Assembly (NCBI GenBank): GCA_947631005.1
Contig: CANRJR010000001.1
Coordinates: forward strand, 62,001-126,000
DNA length: 64,000 nucleotides
Direction of reading: 5' to 3'
Source of the DNA: an uncultured Clostridia bacterium
GTDB lineage: Bacteria; Bacillota; Clostridia; Christensenellales; Borkfalkiaceae
Shown here piece by piece: positions 45,156 through 53,298 of this stretch (position 1 is the first letter of the stretch; every line of letters starts with the position of its first letter). A program made the position numbers and the translations under genes. Below the pieces are notes generated by a model that was not told where the DNA came from, made no database searches, and saw only the letters and a program-made list of their open reading frames with translations.

Positions 45156-45192
45156 ATGCCTATACTGTGCCATTAAGGGTTAATTGTAAGAA

Positions 45193-47235
45193 ATGAACTT
45201 ATATCAAAGTAGCTTATTGAATCAAATAGAAACTTCCGTTGATAAAAAACGGGAAGAGTTTAAGTTCATTGATTTATTTGCTGGCATAGGTGGTATCAGG
45301 CTCGCTTTTGAAAGCCTTGGAGGAGTATGCGTTTTTTCTTCGGAGTGGGACGAAAATGCCTGTAAAACATATAGAGCCAATTTCGGAGAGCAACCATATG
45401 GAGATATTACAAAAATAGACGCCAACACTATACCCGATTTTGATATATTGTTGGCGGGTTTTCCTTGTCAACCTTTCTCGATCGCAGGAAAAAAAGCGGG
45501 TTTTAATCATGAAACGCAAGGAACATTGTTTTTTGACGTTGAACGTATTTTAAGAGCAAAAAAACCAAAAGCCTTTTTACTTGAAAATGTTAAAAACTTG
45601 ACGGCACACGACAAGGGTAATACTTTTCGAATTATTATTTCTCATTTGAAAGCATTGGGATATCATGTGTACTATAAAGTGTTAAACGCTTTGGATTACG
45701 GTGTCCCCCAAAAACGCGAACGCATTATCATATGCGGTTTTATTGATAAAGTAGAGTTTGAATTTCCAAAACCGATTGATGAAAGGGATAGAAAATCTTT
45801 GAGTGACATTTTGGAGCGCGATGTTGATAAAAAGTATTATGTTAAGGCAAACATAAGGGATTCTCGCCTTGAACGCTTAAAAGATAAAAATTACCCGAAG
45901 CCTTATATATCTCACGAAAATATGGCTGGCTCTATCACTCCGCACCCTTACTGTTCTGCTTTACGTGCGGGAGCTTCTGCAAATTATATTTTAATCAATG
46001 ATGAGCGCAGACCAACAGAAAGAGAGTTGTTGAGAATACAAGGTTTTCCCGACACATATAAAATCGTTGTAAACTATGGGCAAATAAAGCACCAAACAGG
46101 AAATAGCGTTGCTGTTCCCATGATAGCAGCGGTAGCGAAACAAATGTTAGACGCAATAAAAAAAGCAGGAGATTTTAATATGGATAAAAAACTCACCGAA
46201 GCAAAAAAAGCATTGGATTTAGTAATTAAGAAATCAAGAGTACATCTTTACAAACCCATTCAAATTGCCGAAATATTATACAGAGATAGAGTATTTCAAG
46301 ATATTGATACTTCGAATCTGGAAACATATCGAATAAAAAGCAGGTCGTGGCGCGATACGATCAGTCTTGCATTATTGGGTAGAGTATGCACTTCAAGTAT
46401 TAAATTCCAGGATGATATTTTTAATGCGATAACACCTGAACAAATAACCGTTTTAGCGGAAATAAACAAGAGAGATGCGGGCGTCGTAGAAGCATATATT
46501 TATCAAAACTTTGCGAACAAGCATAATCAATTATCAACAGCTTTGGATAACTGTTTAAGGGCAACGCGCTTTACTTTCAACGTTAAAGAATTTATTGATA
46601 TGTTTTGGGCGGAAGCGGGATTAAAGCGCAGTATAGATAAAATCTATGAGATCATAGTGTACTCCTTGTTTTCTACGCTTATCGATTCGTTGGAGTTAAA
46701 AGTCGAAATATCTATCAACGGAGAAAAAATGGATATGGTTAAAGAGTTTGAAGATTTTACACGCTCTGTAATGTGTATAGATTTTTCAAATCCTACTTCC
46801 ATTCAAGATGCAAAAGTGTATCGCGTAGGTGTAACTAACGCCGCCGATAGGGGCTTGGATATGTATGCAAACTGGGGTCCCGCTGTTCAAATTAAGCATT
46901 TGTCATTAGATACGGACCTTGCAGAGAGTATCGTTTCAGGTGTCAATAGCGATAAAATTATTATTGTTTGCAAATCAGCTGAAAAAGCCGTTATTCTATC
47001 ACTTTTAACGCAAATCGGATGGAAAAATAAAATACAAAGCATTATCACCGAAAATGAACTATGCGCATGGTATGAAAAAGCATTGCGCGGTAAATATGGT
47101 GAAATAATGGGCGATAAACTGTTAGGCACTTTAATTGAAGAGATCGCCGAAGAATTTCCGTCGGTAGATAACGGAGCGGATTGTCTTAAAGATAGACATT
47201 ACGATTTGATCCACAATGAAGAATGGGGCTTATAA
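45193..47235 (+). CDS. DNA (cytosine-5) methyltransferase fused to a type II restriction endonuclease
   Basis: 680 aa. Residues ~24-325 are a complete C5-MTase: motif I FIDLFAGIGG, IV GFPCQPFS (catalytic Cys), VI LENV, VIII QKRERI, IX RELLRIQGFP and X TGNSVAVPM. Residues ~330-680 match, from memory, the HaeII-type endonuclease family (IKKSRVHLYKPIQIAEILY near 345; NAADRGLDMYANWGPAVQIKHL near 555). The target would then resemble RGCGCY, to be treated as a guess. Residue 330 is an ATG (46180) with AGGAG 8 nt before it, so the nuclease may also be made on its own. AT-rich compared with the core genome, hence probably acquired. Confidence 0.85.
   Translation: MNLYQSSLLNQIETSVDKKREEFKFIDLFAGIGGIRLAFESLGGVCVFSSEWDENACKTYRANFGEQPYGDITKIDANTIPDFDILLAGFPCQPFSIAGKKAGFNHETQGTLFFDVERILRAKKPKAFLLENVKNLTAHDKGNTFRIIISHLKALGYHVYYKVLNALDYGVPQKRERIIICGFIDKVEFEFPKPIDERDRKSLSDILERDVDKKYYVKANIRDSRLERLKDKNYPKPYISHENMAGSITPHPYCSALRAGASANYILINDERRPTERELLRIQGFPDTYKIVVNYGQIKHQTGNSVAVPMIAAVAKQMLDAIKKAGDFNMDKKLTEAKKALDLVIKKSRVHLYKPIQIAEILYRDRVFQDIDTSNLETYRIKSRSWRDTISLALLGRVCTSSIKFQDDIFNAITPEQITVLAEINKRDAGVVEAYIYQNFANKHNQLSTALDNCLRATRFTFNVKEFIDMFWAEAGLKRSIDKIYEIIVYSLFSTLIDSLELKVEISINGEKMDMVKEFEDFTRSVMCIDFSNPTSIQDAKVYRVGVTNAADRGLDMYANWGPAVQIKHLSLDTDLAESIVSGVNSDKIIIVCKSAEKAVILSLLTQIGWKNKIQSIITENELCAWYEKALRGKYGEIMGDKLLGTLIEEIAEEFPSVDNGADCLKDRHYDLIHNEEWGL
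46167..46182 (+). promoter_or_regulatory. Internal ribosome-binding site and ATG for the endonuclease half
   Basis: AGGAG (46167-46171), 8-nt spacer, ATG (46180-46182), in frame with the methyltransferase. It would yield a 351-aa nuclease, about the size of a stand-alone enzyme. Confidence 0.6.
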
Positions 47236-47326
47236 GCAATATCCGTTTCAAGTTCTCTCCCCCCGAAAACGGGAAAAACTCTTCTAAATGAATGCCGAAA
47301 AGTCAATTTACTCCCCCCATGAGAAA

Positions 47327-47353
47327 CACGCCGAGGCGAAATGCCTCGGCGTG
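47327..47353. terminator. Bidirectional hairpin between convergent genes
   Basis: CACGCCGAGGC pairs with GCCTCGGCGTG, loop GAAAT. Confidence 0.65.
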
Positions 47354-47364
47354 CCCCATGATTG

Positions 47365-48624
47365 CTATGCCGCGTCGATCTTTTGCACGGCGTGGATGCA
47401 AAGGTCGAACAGGACAAACTTATTTTCCACTTTGTTGTTGTTCGTATCGTCGAGGAATTTCAGCGTAACGGTAAACGTCTCCGTTTCGCCGACGTCGACC
47501 GACCCGATCGTCGTATCGTCTCCCGACGCAAATCCGTCTACGAGCCGCACTTCGCGTTGTCCGCCCTCCTCCGACGAGACCGTCAACTGCAACATGGAAG
47601 CGAACGTCTGATCGCTCACGACCGCATTGTAAAAGGTTTCGAGGTAGTAGTAGAACGCCACGTCTCCGCCGTTCGCGATCCGCATTTCGGCAGTAAACGT
47701 GCTGCCGGGCGCGGCGACCGTCGTTGCGGTGATGCCGAAAATGCTGTCTTTCGTTCCCGTCGAAAAGTCCTTTACCGTATCGTCGACGACGGTCGTAAAG
47801 TTGCCGTCGCTGCCGATATTGTAGGTCGTGAGTTTCACCCGTTCGAGCGTCGCTTTGAGCGAGCCTGCCACGAGGTGGGTTTGGGTGGACACCGTTTCGT
47901 CGTACAGACCGTAAGACACCCCGATCGCAAGCGCAAAGCAACACAGCACAAGCGCAACAGCAAGTACAATTATTTTATTTTTCATAGTTCCCTCTGCACG
48001 GAGGGACTTTTGCCCGAAGGGAAGCCTATCCTTATGTGTGAGCGTTCCCATGAGCATCGCCGCCGACGCGACCATACACAAGGCGGCAAGACATTGCGGT
48101 TGCCGCAGGATACATAACAGAACGCCGAGGAAATGGCTCTTCGAGACAACTTTTCCTATCACAAAATTCGGGCTCTGTGCGTCGGACGTGTCGACCGTCT
48201 GCGTCCCCACATGCGTCCCGTTGTCGCCGCAGAGCACGATGACGTACCCGCCGCCCCGCCGTTCAATGCGCTGTATCCTGTGCGTGATTACCGTGTTCCC
48301 GCCGATGACCCGATAAGAAAACGTCAGAACGTCGCCCGCTTTGAGACTTGCATAGAACCTTTCGCGCGCCCGTTCCCGCCGCGGGACAAGTTTGATCAAG
48401 ACCAAACTTTGGGCGGGAATGTCTTGTATGGCATAAGAGCTGACGTCGGTCTGCGGATTTTTTTCCATCGACGCGGACATGACGAGCCGCGCCTCATAGC
48501 CGACGCACCCGCCGACAAGACAGATGATCAGAATGACGCCGCCTGCCGCAAGGACGAGCAGGGCGGTCAGGATACATTGGATGATGCCTCGGGCGCATTT
48601 GCGCCCGTCTTTTGTTTTTTTCAT
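47365..48624 (-). CDS. SipW-type signal peptidase fused to a TasA/camelysin-like secreted protein
   Basis: 419 aa from ATG 48624 (GAGGAAG 11 nt upstream); a TTG at 48651 with GGAGGG is an alternative. Residues ~10-200 are an ER-type signal peptidase: helix ILTALLVLAAGGVILIICLVGG, catalytic Ser in VMSASMEKNP, His in TVITHRIQRIE, and VIVLCGDNGTHVGTQ, with a C-terminal helix. Residues ~214-419 are a TasA/CalY-like protein with its own signal sequence (KNKIIVLAVALVLCCFALAIGVSYGLYDE) and a beta-rich body. In Bacillus, SipW processes TasA, a biofilm fibre protein. Here enzyme and substrate share one frame. An ATG at 47985 (AGAGGGAACT upstream) would give the substrate separately. Confidence 0.82.
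   Translation of the reverse strand: MKKTKDGRKCARGIIQCILTALLVLAAGGVILIICLVGGCVGYEARLVMSASMEKNPQTDVSSYAIQDIPAQSLVLIKLVPRRERARERFYASLKAGDVLTFSYRVIGGNTVITHRIQRIERRGGGYVIVLCGDNGTHVGTQTVDTSDAQSPNFVIGKVVSKSHFLGVLLCILRQPQCLAALCMVASAAMLMGTLTHKDRLPFGQKSLRAEGTMKNKIIVLAVALVLCCFALAIGVSYGLYDETVSTQTHLVAGSLKATLERVKLTTYNIGSDGNFTTVVDDTVKDFSTGTKDSIFGITATTVAAPGSTFTAEMRIANGGDVAFYYYLETFYNAVVSDQTFASMLQLTVSSEEGGQREVRLVDGFASGDDTTIGSVDVGETETFTVTLKFLDDTNNNKVENKFVLFDLCIHAVQKIDAA
47985..47999 (-). promoter_or_regulatory. Internal ribosome-binding site for the TasA-like half
   Basis: On the minus strand: GAGGG, 4-nt spacer (AACT), ATG at 47985, in frame with the signal-peptidase part. Confidence 0.5.
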
Positions 48625-48697
48625 AGCACAAGGGACTTCCTCTTCTACCAAAAGCCCTCCGCTATAATGTATGATAATTTTCGAAAAAGTGAAATCC

Positions 48698-48756
48698 CCG
48701 CTCTCCTAAAATATAACGGCGGGGCATAGCCCCGCTTTTTTCGTGCCGATAAAAAA
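48698..48756. repeat. 59-bp direct repeat, left copy
   Basis: Identical over 59 bp to 52683-52741. It starts CCGCTCTCCTAAAATATAAC and includes a GCGGGGC-ATA-GCCCCGC hairpin with TTTTTT (48719-48741), a terminator. The two copies bracket the three-gene restriction-modification operon. Confidence 0.95.
48719..48741 (+). terminator. Terminator inside the left 59-bp repeat
   Basis: GCGGGGC / GCCCCGC stem, loop ATA, then TTTTTT. Confidence 0.75.
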
Positions 48757-48869
48757 ACTAACCCCATATGTTGCTTGCTCCATATGAGCATGTTTCATCT
48801 TGTTTCATCCTTGTAACCGATTTGCGGAAGATGATCTTCTCGGGATAGAAATCTTGTTCGTCGTATGGG

Positions 48870-48898
48870 TTGATTTTTCTTTATAACTATGTTATAAT
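48870..48898 (+). promoter_or_regulatory. Promoter of the R-M operon
   Basis: TTGATT (48870-48875), 17-nt spacer, TATAAT (48893-48898). Confidence 0.75.
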
Positions 48899-48906
48899 AT
48901 TATTGT

Positions 48907-48927
48907 AGATTGGTATCATACTAATCT
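48907..48927. promoter_or_regulatory. 21-bp palindromic operator candidate
   Basis: AGATT-N-GTAT-N-ATAC-N-AATCT, 18 of 20 arm positions symmetric, centred at 48917, between the -10 box and the first gene. A regulator bound here would shut off the whole operon. Confidence 0.55.
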
Positions 48928-48955
48928 GTTATACTTGACAAGGGAGGTTTTCGCC

Positions 48956-50116
48956 TTGAAAAAGTTGACCTATGTATCTCTGTTCAGTAGCGCAGGAGTT
49001 GGATGCTACGGATTCAAAATGGAGGGATTCGACTGCATCGCAACGAATGAATTGTTGGCGCGGAGATTAGACATCCAACGGTACAACGACAAGTGCAAAT
49101 ATCAAAGCGGTTATATTTTGGGCGATATTCTCTCCGATGACACCGTAAATAAGATCTTGGCTCAAATAAATTTTTGGAAAGAGAATGAAGCGATCGAAGA
49201 TGTTACGGCATTGATCGCCACCCCTCCATGTCAGGGAATGTCCGTTGCGAATCACAAAAAAAGAGATGAATGCAAACGAAATTCGCTTGTGGTGTCGTCA
49301 ATTTCCCTCATTAAGACCGTTCGCCCGCGGTTTTTTATTCTCGAAAATGTAAAAGCTTTTTTACACACGATCTGCACGGATTCCGATGGGCTCAATAAAC
49401 CGATCGAAGAAGCGATCGATGTTAATTTAAGTCGAGAATATAATATTGCGCGTAAGATCCTGAATTTCAAAAATTACGGATCTGATTCGAGCCGCACAAG
49501 AACTTTGGTGATCGGCGTGAGAAAAGATCTTGCCATTTCTCCCGAGACACTATATCCGGAATACCGTACGGAAAGAACCTTGCGGGAAGTGATCGGTGAT
49601 TTGCCGAGCTTGAAAATCATGGGAGAGATTTCGCCCGACGACATATATCATTCTTTCCGCCAATATGCACCCGAAATGCGCAGGTGGATAGAACTTTTAC
49701 ACGAGGGGCAAAGCGCATTCGAAAATGCCGACCCCAGCCGATTGCCGCATTATTATCGAGAGGGAGAAAGAGTATATACCAAAAACGGGAATGCCGACAA
49801 ATACACGCGTCAATATTGGGACAAGGTTGCCCCTTGCGTACATACACGAAATGATATTTTGGCAAGCCAGGGGACTGTACATCCCGTCGATGACCGAGTT
49901 TTTAGTATTCGTGAATTGATGCGCATGATGACCATCCCCGAAACGTTTCGATGGTCGCCGTATTCCTTATCGGAATTGAACGCTCTTGATCTTTCGGACA
50001 AAGAAAAATACCTTGCACAAAACGATACCACGATACGGCAGTCTATCGGGGAAGCTGTCCCTACGGAAATTTTCAGGCAAATCGCACACAAAATCAAAGC
50101 GATCGAAAGTAAATGA
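48956..50116 (+). CDS. DNA (cytosine-5) methyltransferase of an R-M operon
   Basis: 386 aa; TTG start at 48956 with GGGAGG 8 nt upstream (the frame is open 7 codons earlier, but those cover the ribosome-binding site). C5-MTase motifs: I YVSLFSSAGVGCYGF, IV ATPPCQGMS (catalytic Cys), VI FFILENV, VIII SSRTRTLVIG and X SIGEAVPTE. Atypical spacing and the degenerate QRR/TRT motif fit methylases of asymmetric-site systems. It overlaps the next gene by 4 bp (ATGA). AT-rich, flanked by 59-bp repeats. Confidence 0.88.
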   Translation: MKKLTYVSLFSSAGVGCYGFKMEGFDCIATNELLARRLDIQRYNDKCKYQSGYILGDILSDDTVNKILAQINFWKENEAIEDVTALIATPPCQGMSVANHKKRDECKRNSLVVSSISLIKTVRPRFFILENVKAFLHTICTDSDGLNKPIEEAIDVNLSREYNIARKILNFKNYGSDSSRTRTLVIGVRKDLAISPETLYPEYRTERTLREVIGDLPSLKIMGEISPDDIYHSFRQYAPEMRRWIELLHEGQSAFENADPSRLPHYYREGERVYTKNGNADKYTRQYWDKVAPCVHTRNDILASQGTVHPVDDRVFSIRELMRMMTIPETFRWSPYSLSELNALDLSDKEKYLAQNDTTIRQSIGEAVPTEIFRQIAHKIKAIESK

Positions 50117-51432
50117 ACCTTCAGGATTTTTTGCGAAAAGAAAAAATCGAAAGTTTGGAACAACTTGTTACCGCTATCAAGGAACGTGGCAAGTCGTTTC
50201 AGCCCGAGTTCGTGTATCAAGCCGCAGAATATCTGAATCCCAACCGTGATACGACTGCCGCATTTTATACCGACACCGCAATATGTCAATATATCATAAA
50301 AGAATTGCCGAGTTTTTCAGACAAGGATCATTTACGCATCTTGGAACCGTCCGTCGGCGCAGGCAATTTTATTCCGTTTATAGCGGAAAAATATAAAGAT
50401 AAAGCGATTCTCGAACTGCATTTAATTGATATCGACGAAAACGAATTAAAAATTGCAGAACTGATTTTTGAAACTTTCTACCGAGACAAATATCCCAATC
50501 TCTCGATAACTTATATTCATGACGATTACTTGAAATTGCCTCTTTCCGACAGAAAATTCGATTTGGTCATAGGGAATCCCCCCTATGCAAAGGTGAAAGA
50601 GACCCCTTTGCTCAAAATATATCGTAAATCCAGCCAAATAACAAAAAGTTCGAACCTGTTTGTATGGTTTCTCGAAAAGGCTATGCATGATGGCGAGTGG
50701 GTCTCGTTCATCGTCCCAAAAAGTGTACTGAATGCCCCCGAATATTCGGAAATCCGTTCTCAACTGAAACTTTGTCACATAGCTTCCATTTTAGATTTCG
50801 GTGAATATGGTTTCAAAGGGGTAAAGATCGAAACCGTCAATTTACTGTTTACTCGCAATAGCTCCCCCTCTTTGACCCATATTGTTTCTATAACACAGCA
50901 CATCAATATACGGCAAAGTCAGACGTATATTACAGATCCTCAATATCCTGTTTGGCTGTTATATCGGAACGCTGATTTCGATTCGTTTGCCAACACTTTG
51001 ATTTTGGGTATCTTTGATGTTTTCCGTGATAGGCAAATTGTAGAAACGATGGTTTCGCCGAAGGGAAATTATCGCGTATTAAAATCGAGAAATATCGGAT
51101 CGAACCGCATTATAGATATTGCGGGCTACGATGCCTATATGAATGATATATCCTCGCTCGCGGTATCTAAATTTCTAAACCGCGATAATGTTGTTTTAAT
51201 ACCGAATCTATCCTATTCTCCGAGGGCGTGTTTCCTTCCGCGCAATACGATTGCGAACGGCTCGGTCGCGCTTTTGACCGTAACCGATCGCGATATCGTC
51301 ATCACGGAACAGGATTTAGAGTTGTTCTCCTCGAAAGAATTCATCATGTATTATAGAATTGCCCGAAACTATGGGACACGCTCTTTGAATATAGATCATA
51401 ATTCCGTCTATTTCTTCGGAATCAAGAGGTGA
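50113..51432 (+). CDS. N6-adenine-type DNA methyltransferase
   Basis: 439 aa. SAM-binding motif ILEPSVGAGNFIPF (about 77-90) and catalytic FDLVIGNPPYAKVK (about 150-163; NPPY is the amino-methylase motif). YITKSSN..FVWFLEKAMHDGEWVSFIVPKS follows, and the C-terminal half is a probable target-recognition part (SLAVSKFLNRDNVVLIPNL). It belongs to the Eco57I/TaqI-like class. Working with a C5 enzyme, it probably protects the other strand of an asymmetric site. It starts inside the stop of the previous gene. Confidence 0.85.
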   Translation: MNLQDFLRKEKIESLEQLVTAIKERGKSFQPEFVYQAAEYLNPNRDTTAAFYTDTAICQYIIKELPSFSDKDHLRILEPSVGAGNFIPFIAEKYKDKAILELHLIDIDENELKIAELIFETFYRDKYPNLSITYIHDDYLKLPLSDRKFDLVIGNPPYAKVKETPLLKIYRKSSQITKSSNLFVWFLEKAMHDGEWVSFIVPKSVLNAPEYSEIRSQLKLCHIASILDFGEYGFKGVKIETVNLLFTRNSSPSLTHIVSITQHINIRQSQTYITDPQYPVWLLYRNADFDSFANTLILGIFDVFRDRQIVETMVSPKGNYRVLKSRNIGSNRIIDIAGYDAYMNDISSLAVSKFLNRDNVVLIPNLSYSPRACFLPRNTIANGSVALLTVTDRDIVITEQDLELFSSKEFIMYYRIARNYGTRSLNIDHNSVYFFGIKR

Positions 51433-51436
51433 AACG

Positions 51437-52663
51437 ATGACAGAACAAGAAATTGCGAATTTTTTATCCAATCATAATTATGATATCAGAATCCACCGCA
51501 ACGCTCGGTGGATAGATCAAAAATGCACCCCCGATGTTTTGGCTATTGTCGCGGACTGCATTCTCAATTATGTCGGGCAAACCGAGGACAACGCCATAGA
51601 ATTTTCCACACAAAATATTTGGCTTTCTGAATATACGATCCAAAATGTTCATGACATATTCCGAAAAGTCGCTGTCGACAACAACGCCGCGATCAGAGAA
51701 TATGATAAATTCTTCGGGCAACCGTTAAAATTATTCTCCTATGCGGGAATATTGAGCGAACAGAAAGTCGGAAAGGAAAATAGATATTCCATTGTCCACT
51801 TCCCGCTGTTGGAATTCATTGCCGCAAGAGAAAGAAACGCTTTGTTGTTCCTGACAAAGTACATAACAAAAGTGATTGACGATTCCGGGCTTACGAATGA
51901 CTTTCGGGAATTTTTTACGCAACAAACGAAACAGGCATATGATACCATCAAGAACACTTTCTTTCGGTTCACGGTCGCAAATACATCGATCGGCAATAAA
52001 GGCTCTCCCGGGCAAACGGAGTGCGGCAGAATCTTTACAAAGATAATCAATGTGCTTGCTTTTCATCTGAATAAGCGCGGAAGCGAAAAGGGTCGGCTCT
52101 CGGCGCACCCGATCACTTACGATATGTTGATGTATAACCGGGATAATTTCAGAGATGTTTACGCGGAAAAGCCAAAGAATATCTCTCGCAAAGAATATTT
52201 GGAAAATCATCCGCTCGCGATCAATGAGGCATATTATAAGTATCTTTCAACAAGGGCAAAGAGAAGATTGCGCATTTACAATGATCAATACCGTTACGGA
52301 GCAAGTGAAATCGCTGGCGATCCCGAACACGCGACGCACATTCATCATATATTCCCCGCAAGTGACTTTCCGGAAATATCTTTTTACATGGAAAATCTGA
52401 TTGCCCTTACTCCGAATCAACACTTGAATAACGCTCATCCGGATGGAAGAACTGCCACCATCAATTTGGATTATCAACGCGTGTGTTTATTGACCAAAGC
52501 AGATGTAATTGAAGATAACATTGCGCATTCGGAGGAGATCCTTTATTGCTTTCATGATTTTCTCTATGTGCTCTCGATCGGCTTTGACGAAGATTCGTTC
52601 CTCGAAGTCGAGGACGGAGACTATTTGGGTATCAAGACAAAAATAGAATTGGCATATGAATGA
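51437..52663 (+). CDS. HNH endonuclease (probable restriction enzyme of the operon)
   Basis: 408 aa. The C-terminal part has an HNH-type motif: THIHHIFPASDFPEISFYMENLIALTPNQHLNNAHPDG (about 296-332), giving H-H...N...H. The N-terminal 270 residues are not recognised and may hold target recognition. Position 4 nt after the adenine methyltransferase, at the end of a three-gene operon, makes it the cognate restriction enzyme by inference. A terminator in the right 59-bp repeat follows. Confidence 0.78.
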   Translation: MTEQEIANFLSNHNYDIRIHRNARWIDQKCTPDVLAIVADCILNYVGQTEDNAIEFSTQNIWLSEYTIQNVHDIFRKVAVDNNAAIREYDKFFGQPLKLFSYAGILSEQKVGKENRYSIVHFPLLEFIAARERNALLFLTKYITKVIDDSGLTNDFREFFTQQTKQAYDTIKNTFFRFTVANTSIGNKGSPGQTECGRIFTKIINVLAFHLNKRGSEKGRLSAHPITYDMLMYNRDNFRDVYAEKPKNISRKEYLENHPLAINEAYYKYLSTRAKRRLRIYNDQYRYGASEIAGDPEHATHIHHIFPASDFPEISFYMENLIALTPNQHLNNAHPDGRTATINLDYQRVCLLTKADVIEDNIAHSEEILYCFHDFLYVLSIGFDEDSFLEVEDGDYLGIKTKIELAYE

Positions 52664-52682
52664 ATCGGAAATTGCAATAACT

Positions 52683-52741
52683 CCGCTCTCCTAAAATATA
52701 ACGGCGGGGCATAGCCCCGCTTTTTTCGTGCCGATAAAAAA
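52683..52741. repeat. 59-bp direct repeat, right copy
   Basis: Identical to 48698-48756, beginning 20 bp after the HNH gene's stop. Confidence 0.95.
52704..52726 (+). terminator. Terminator of the R-M operon
   Basis: GCGGGGC / GCCCCGC stem followed by TTTTTT, inside the right 59-bp repeat. Confidence 0.8.
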
Positions 52742-52769
52742 CGAATGCGTAGATTTTCAAATGTGCAAC

Positions 52770-52804
52770 CGAACAATGCGAGGGGTCATACCTCGCATTG
52801 TTCG
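52770..52804 (-). other. Hairpin overlapping the HD-gene stop codon
   Basis: CGAACAATGCGAGG pairs perfectly with CCTCGCATTGTTCG. The stem includes the last codons and stop of the HD gene. There is no U-tract. Confidence 0.5.
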
Positions 52805-53265
52805 CTCTTTTGAGATTTCTTTCGGTGAAAGGTCTCGCGGACGGCGCAGACCTTGTCGGCGAGGCAGAGCACCGCGCTTTCGCGGAAGCGCGGGAATCGC
52901 CCGAGCGGGAACATGTGCGAAAGGATCATGTTGCGCTCGATCTTCCCCACGCCGAAATCGCGGCTGGCGTTTTCGAGCGCGATCTTCGGGTGGGTGAACG
53001 CGTGCAGTCCCTTGTGCGGCTTGTGCCAATCGTAGAGGCAATAGTCGTGCAGAAGCGCGCCGCGCACCAGCTCGCGCTCGTGCATTTTGAGGTGCAGGGC
53101 GGCGGCGATCCGCAAACACATCACCGTGACGGCAAGCGAATGGGAATAGGTCGTCGTTCCCCCGTGCTGTACGAACTGTTTTTCGGATCGCATTCCGTCG
53201 GAGGCGAGGATGTCGCCGCCGTATTCCTCGATCGTCGCCATATATTCGGTTGCGGTCTTTTTCAT
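52786..53265 (-). CDS. HD-domain phosphohydrolase-like protein
   Basis: 159 aa; ATG 53265 follows GGGAGGAGACC. HD-fold residues: TTYSHSLAVTVMCLRIA (about 44-60; first His), LVRGALLHDYCLYDWH (about 73-88; the HD pair) and FTHPKIALENA (about 97; His). It is likely metal-dependent and may act on nucleotides or phosphate esters. The substrate is unknown. It is the last gene of the asp23-fakA-membrane-recG-HD unit, 33 nt after recG. Confidence 0.82.
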   Translation of the reverse strand: MKKTATEYMATIEEYGGDILASDGMRSEKQFVQHGGTTTYSHSLAVTVMCLRIAAALHLKMHERELVRGALLHDYCLYDWHKPHKGLHAFTHPKIALENASRDFGVGKIERNMILSHMFPLGRFPRFRESAVLCLADKVCAVRETFHRKKSQKSEQCEV

Positions 53266-53298
53266 GGTCTCCTCCCGCAAACTTGCCAAGCAGTCGTC

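Noticed and set aside
44890..45192. C-protein gene for the restriction systems
   Set aside because: No frame of suitable size with an HTH was found upstream of either system.
48757..52682. Transposon or integrase-borne element
   Set aside because: No transposase, integrase or terminal inverted repeats. Only the 59-bp direct repeats are present.
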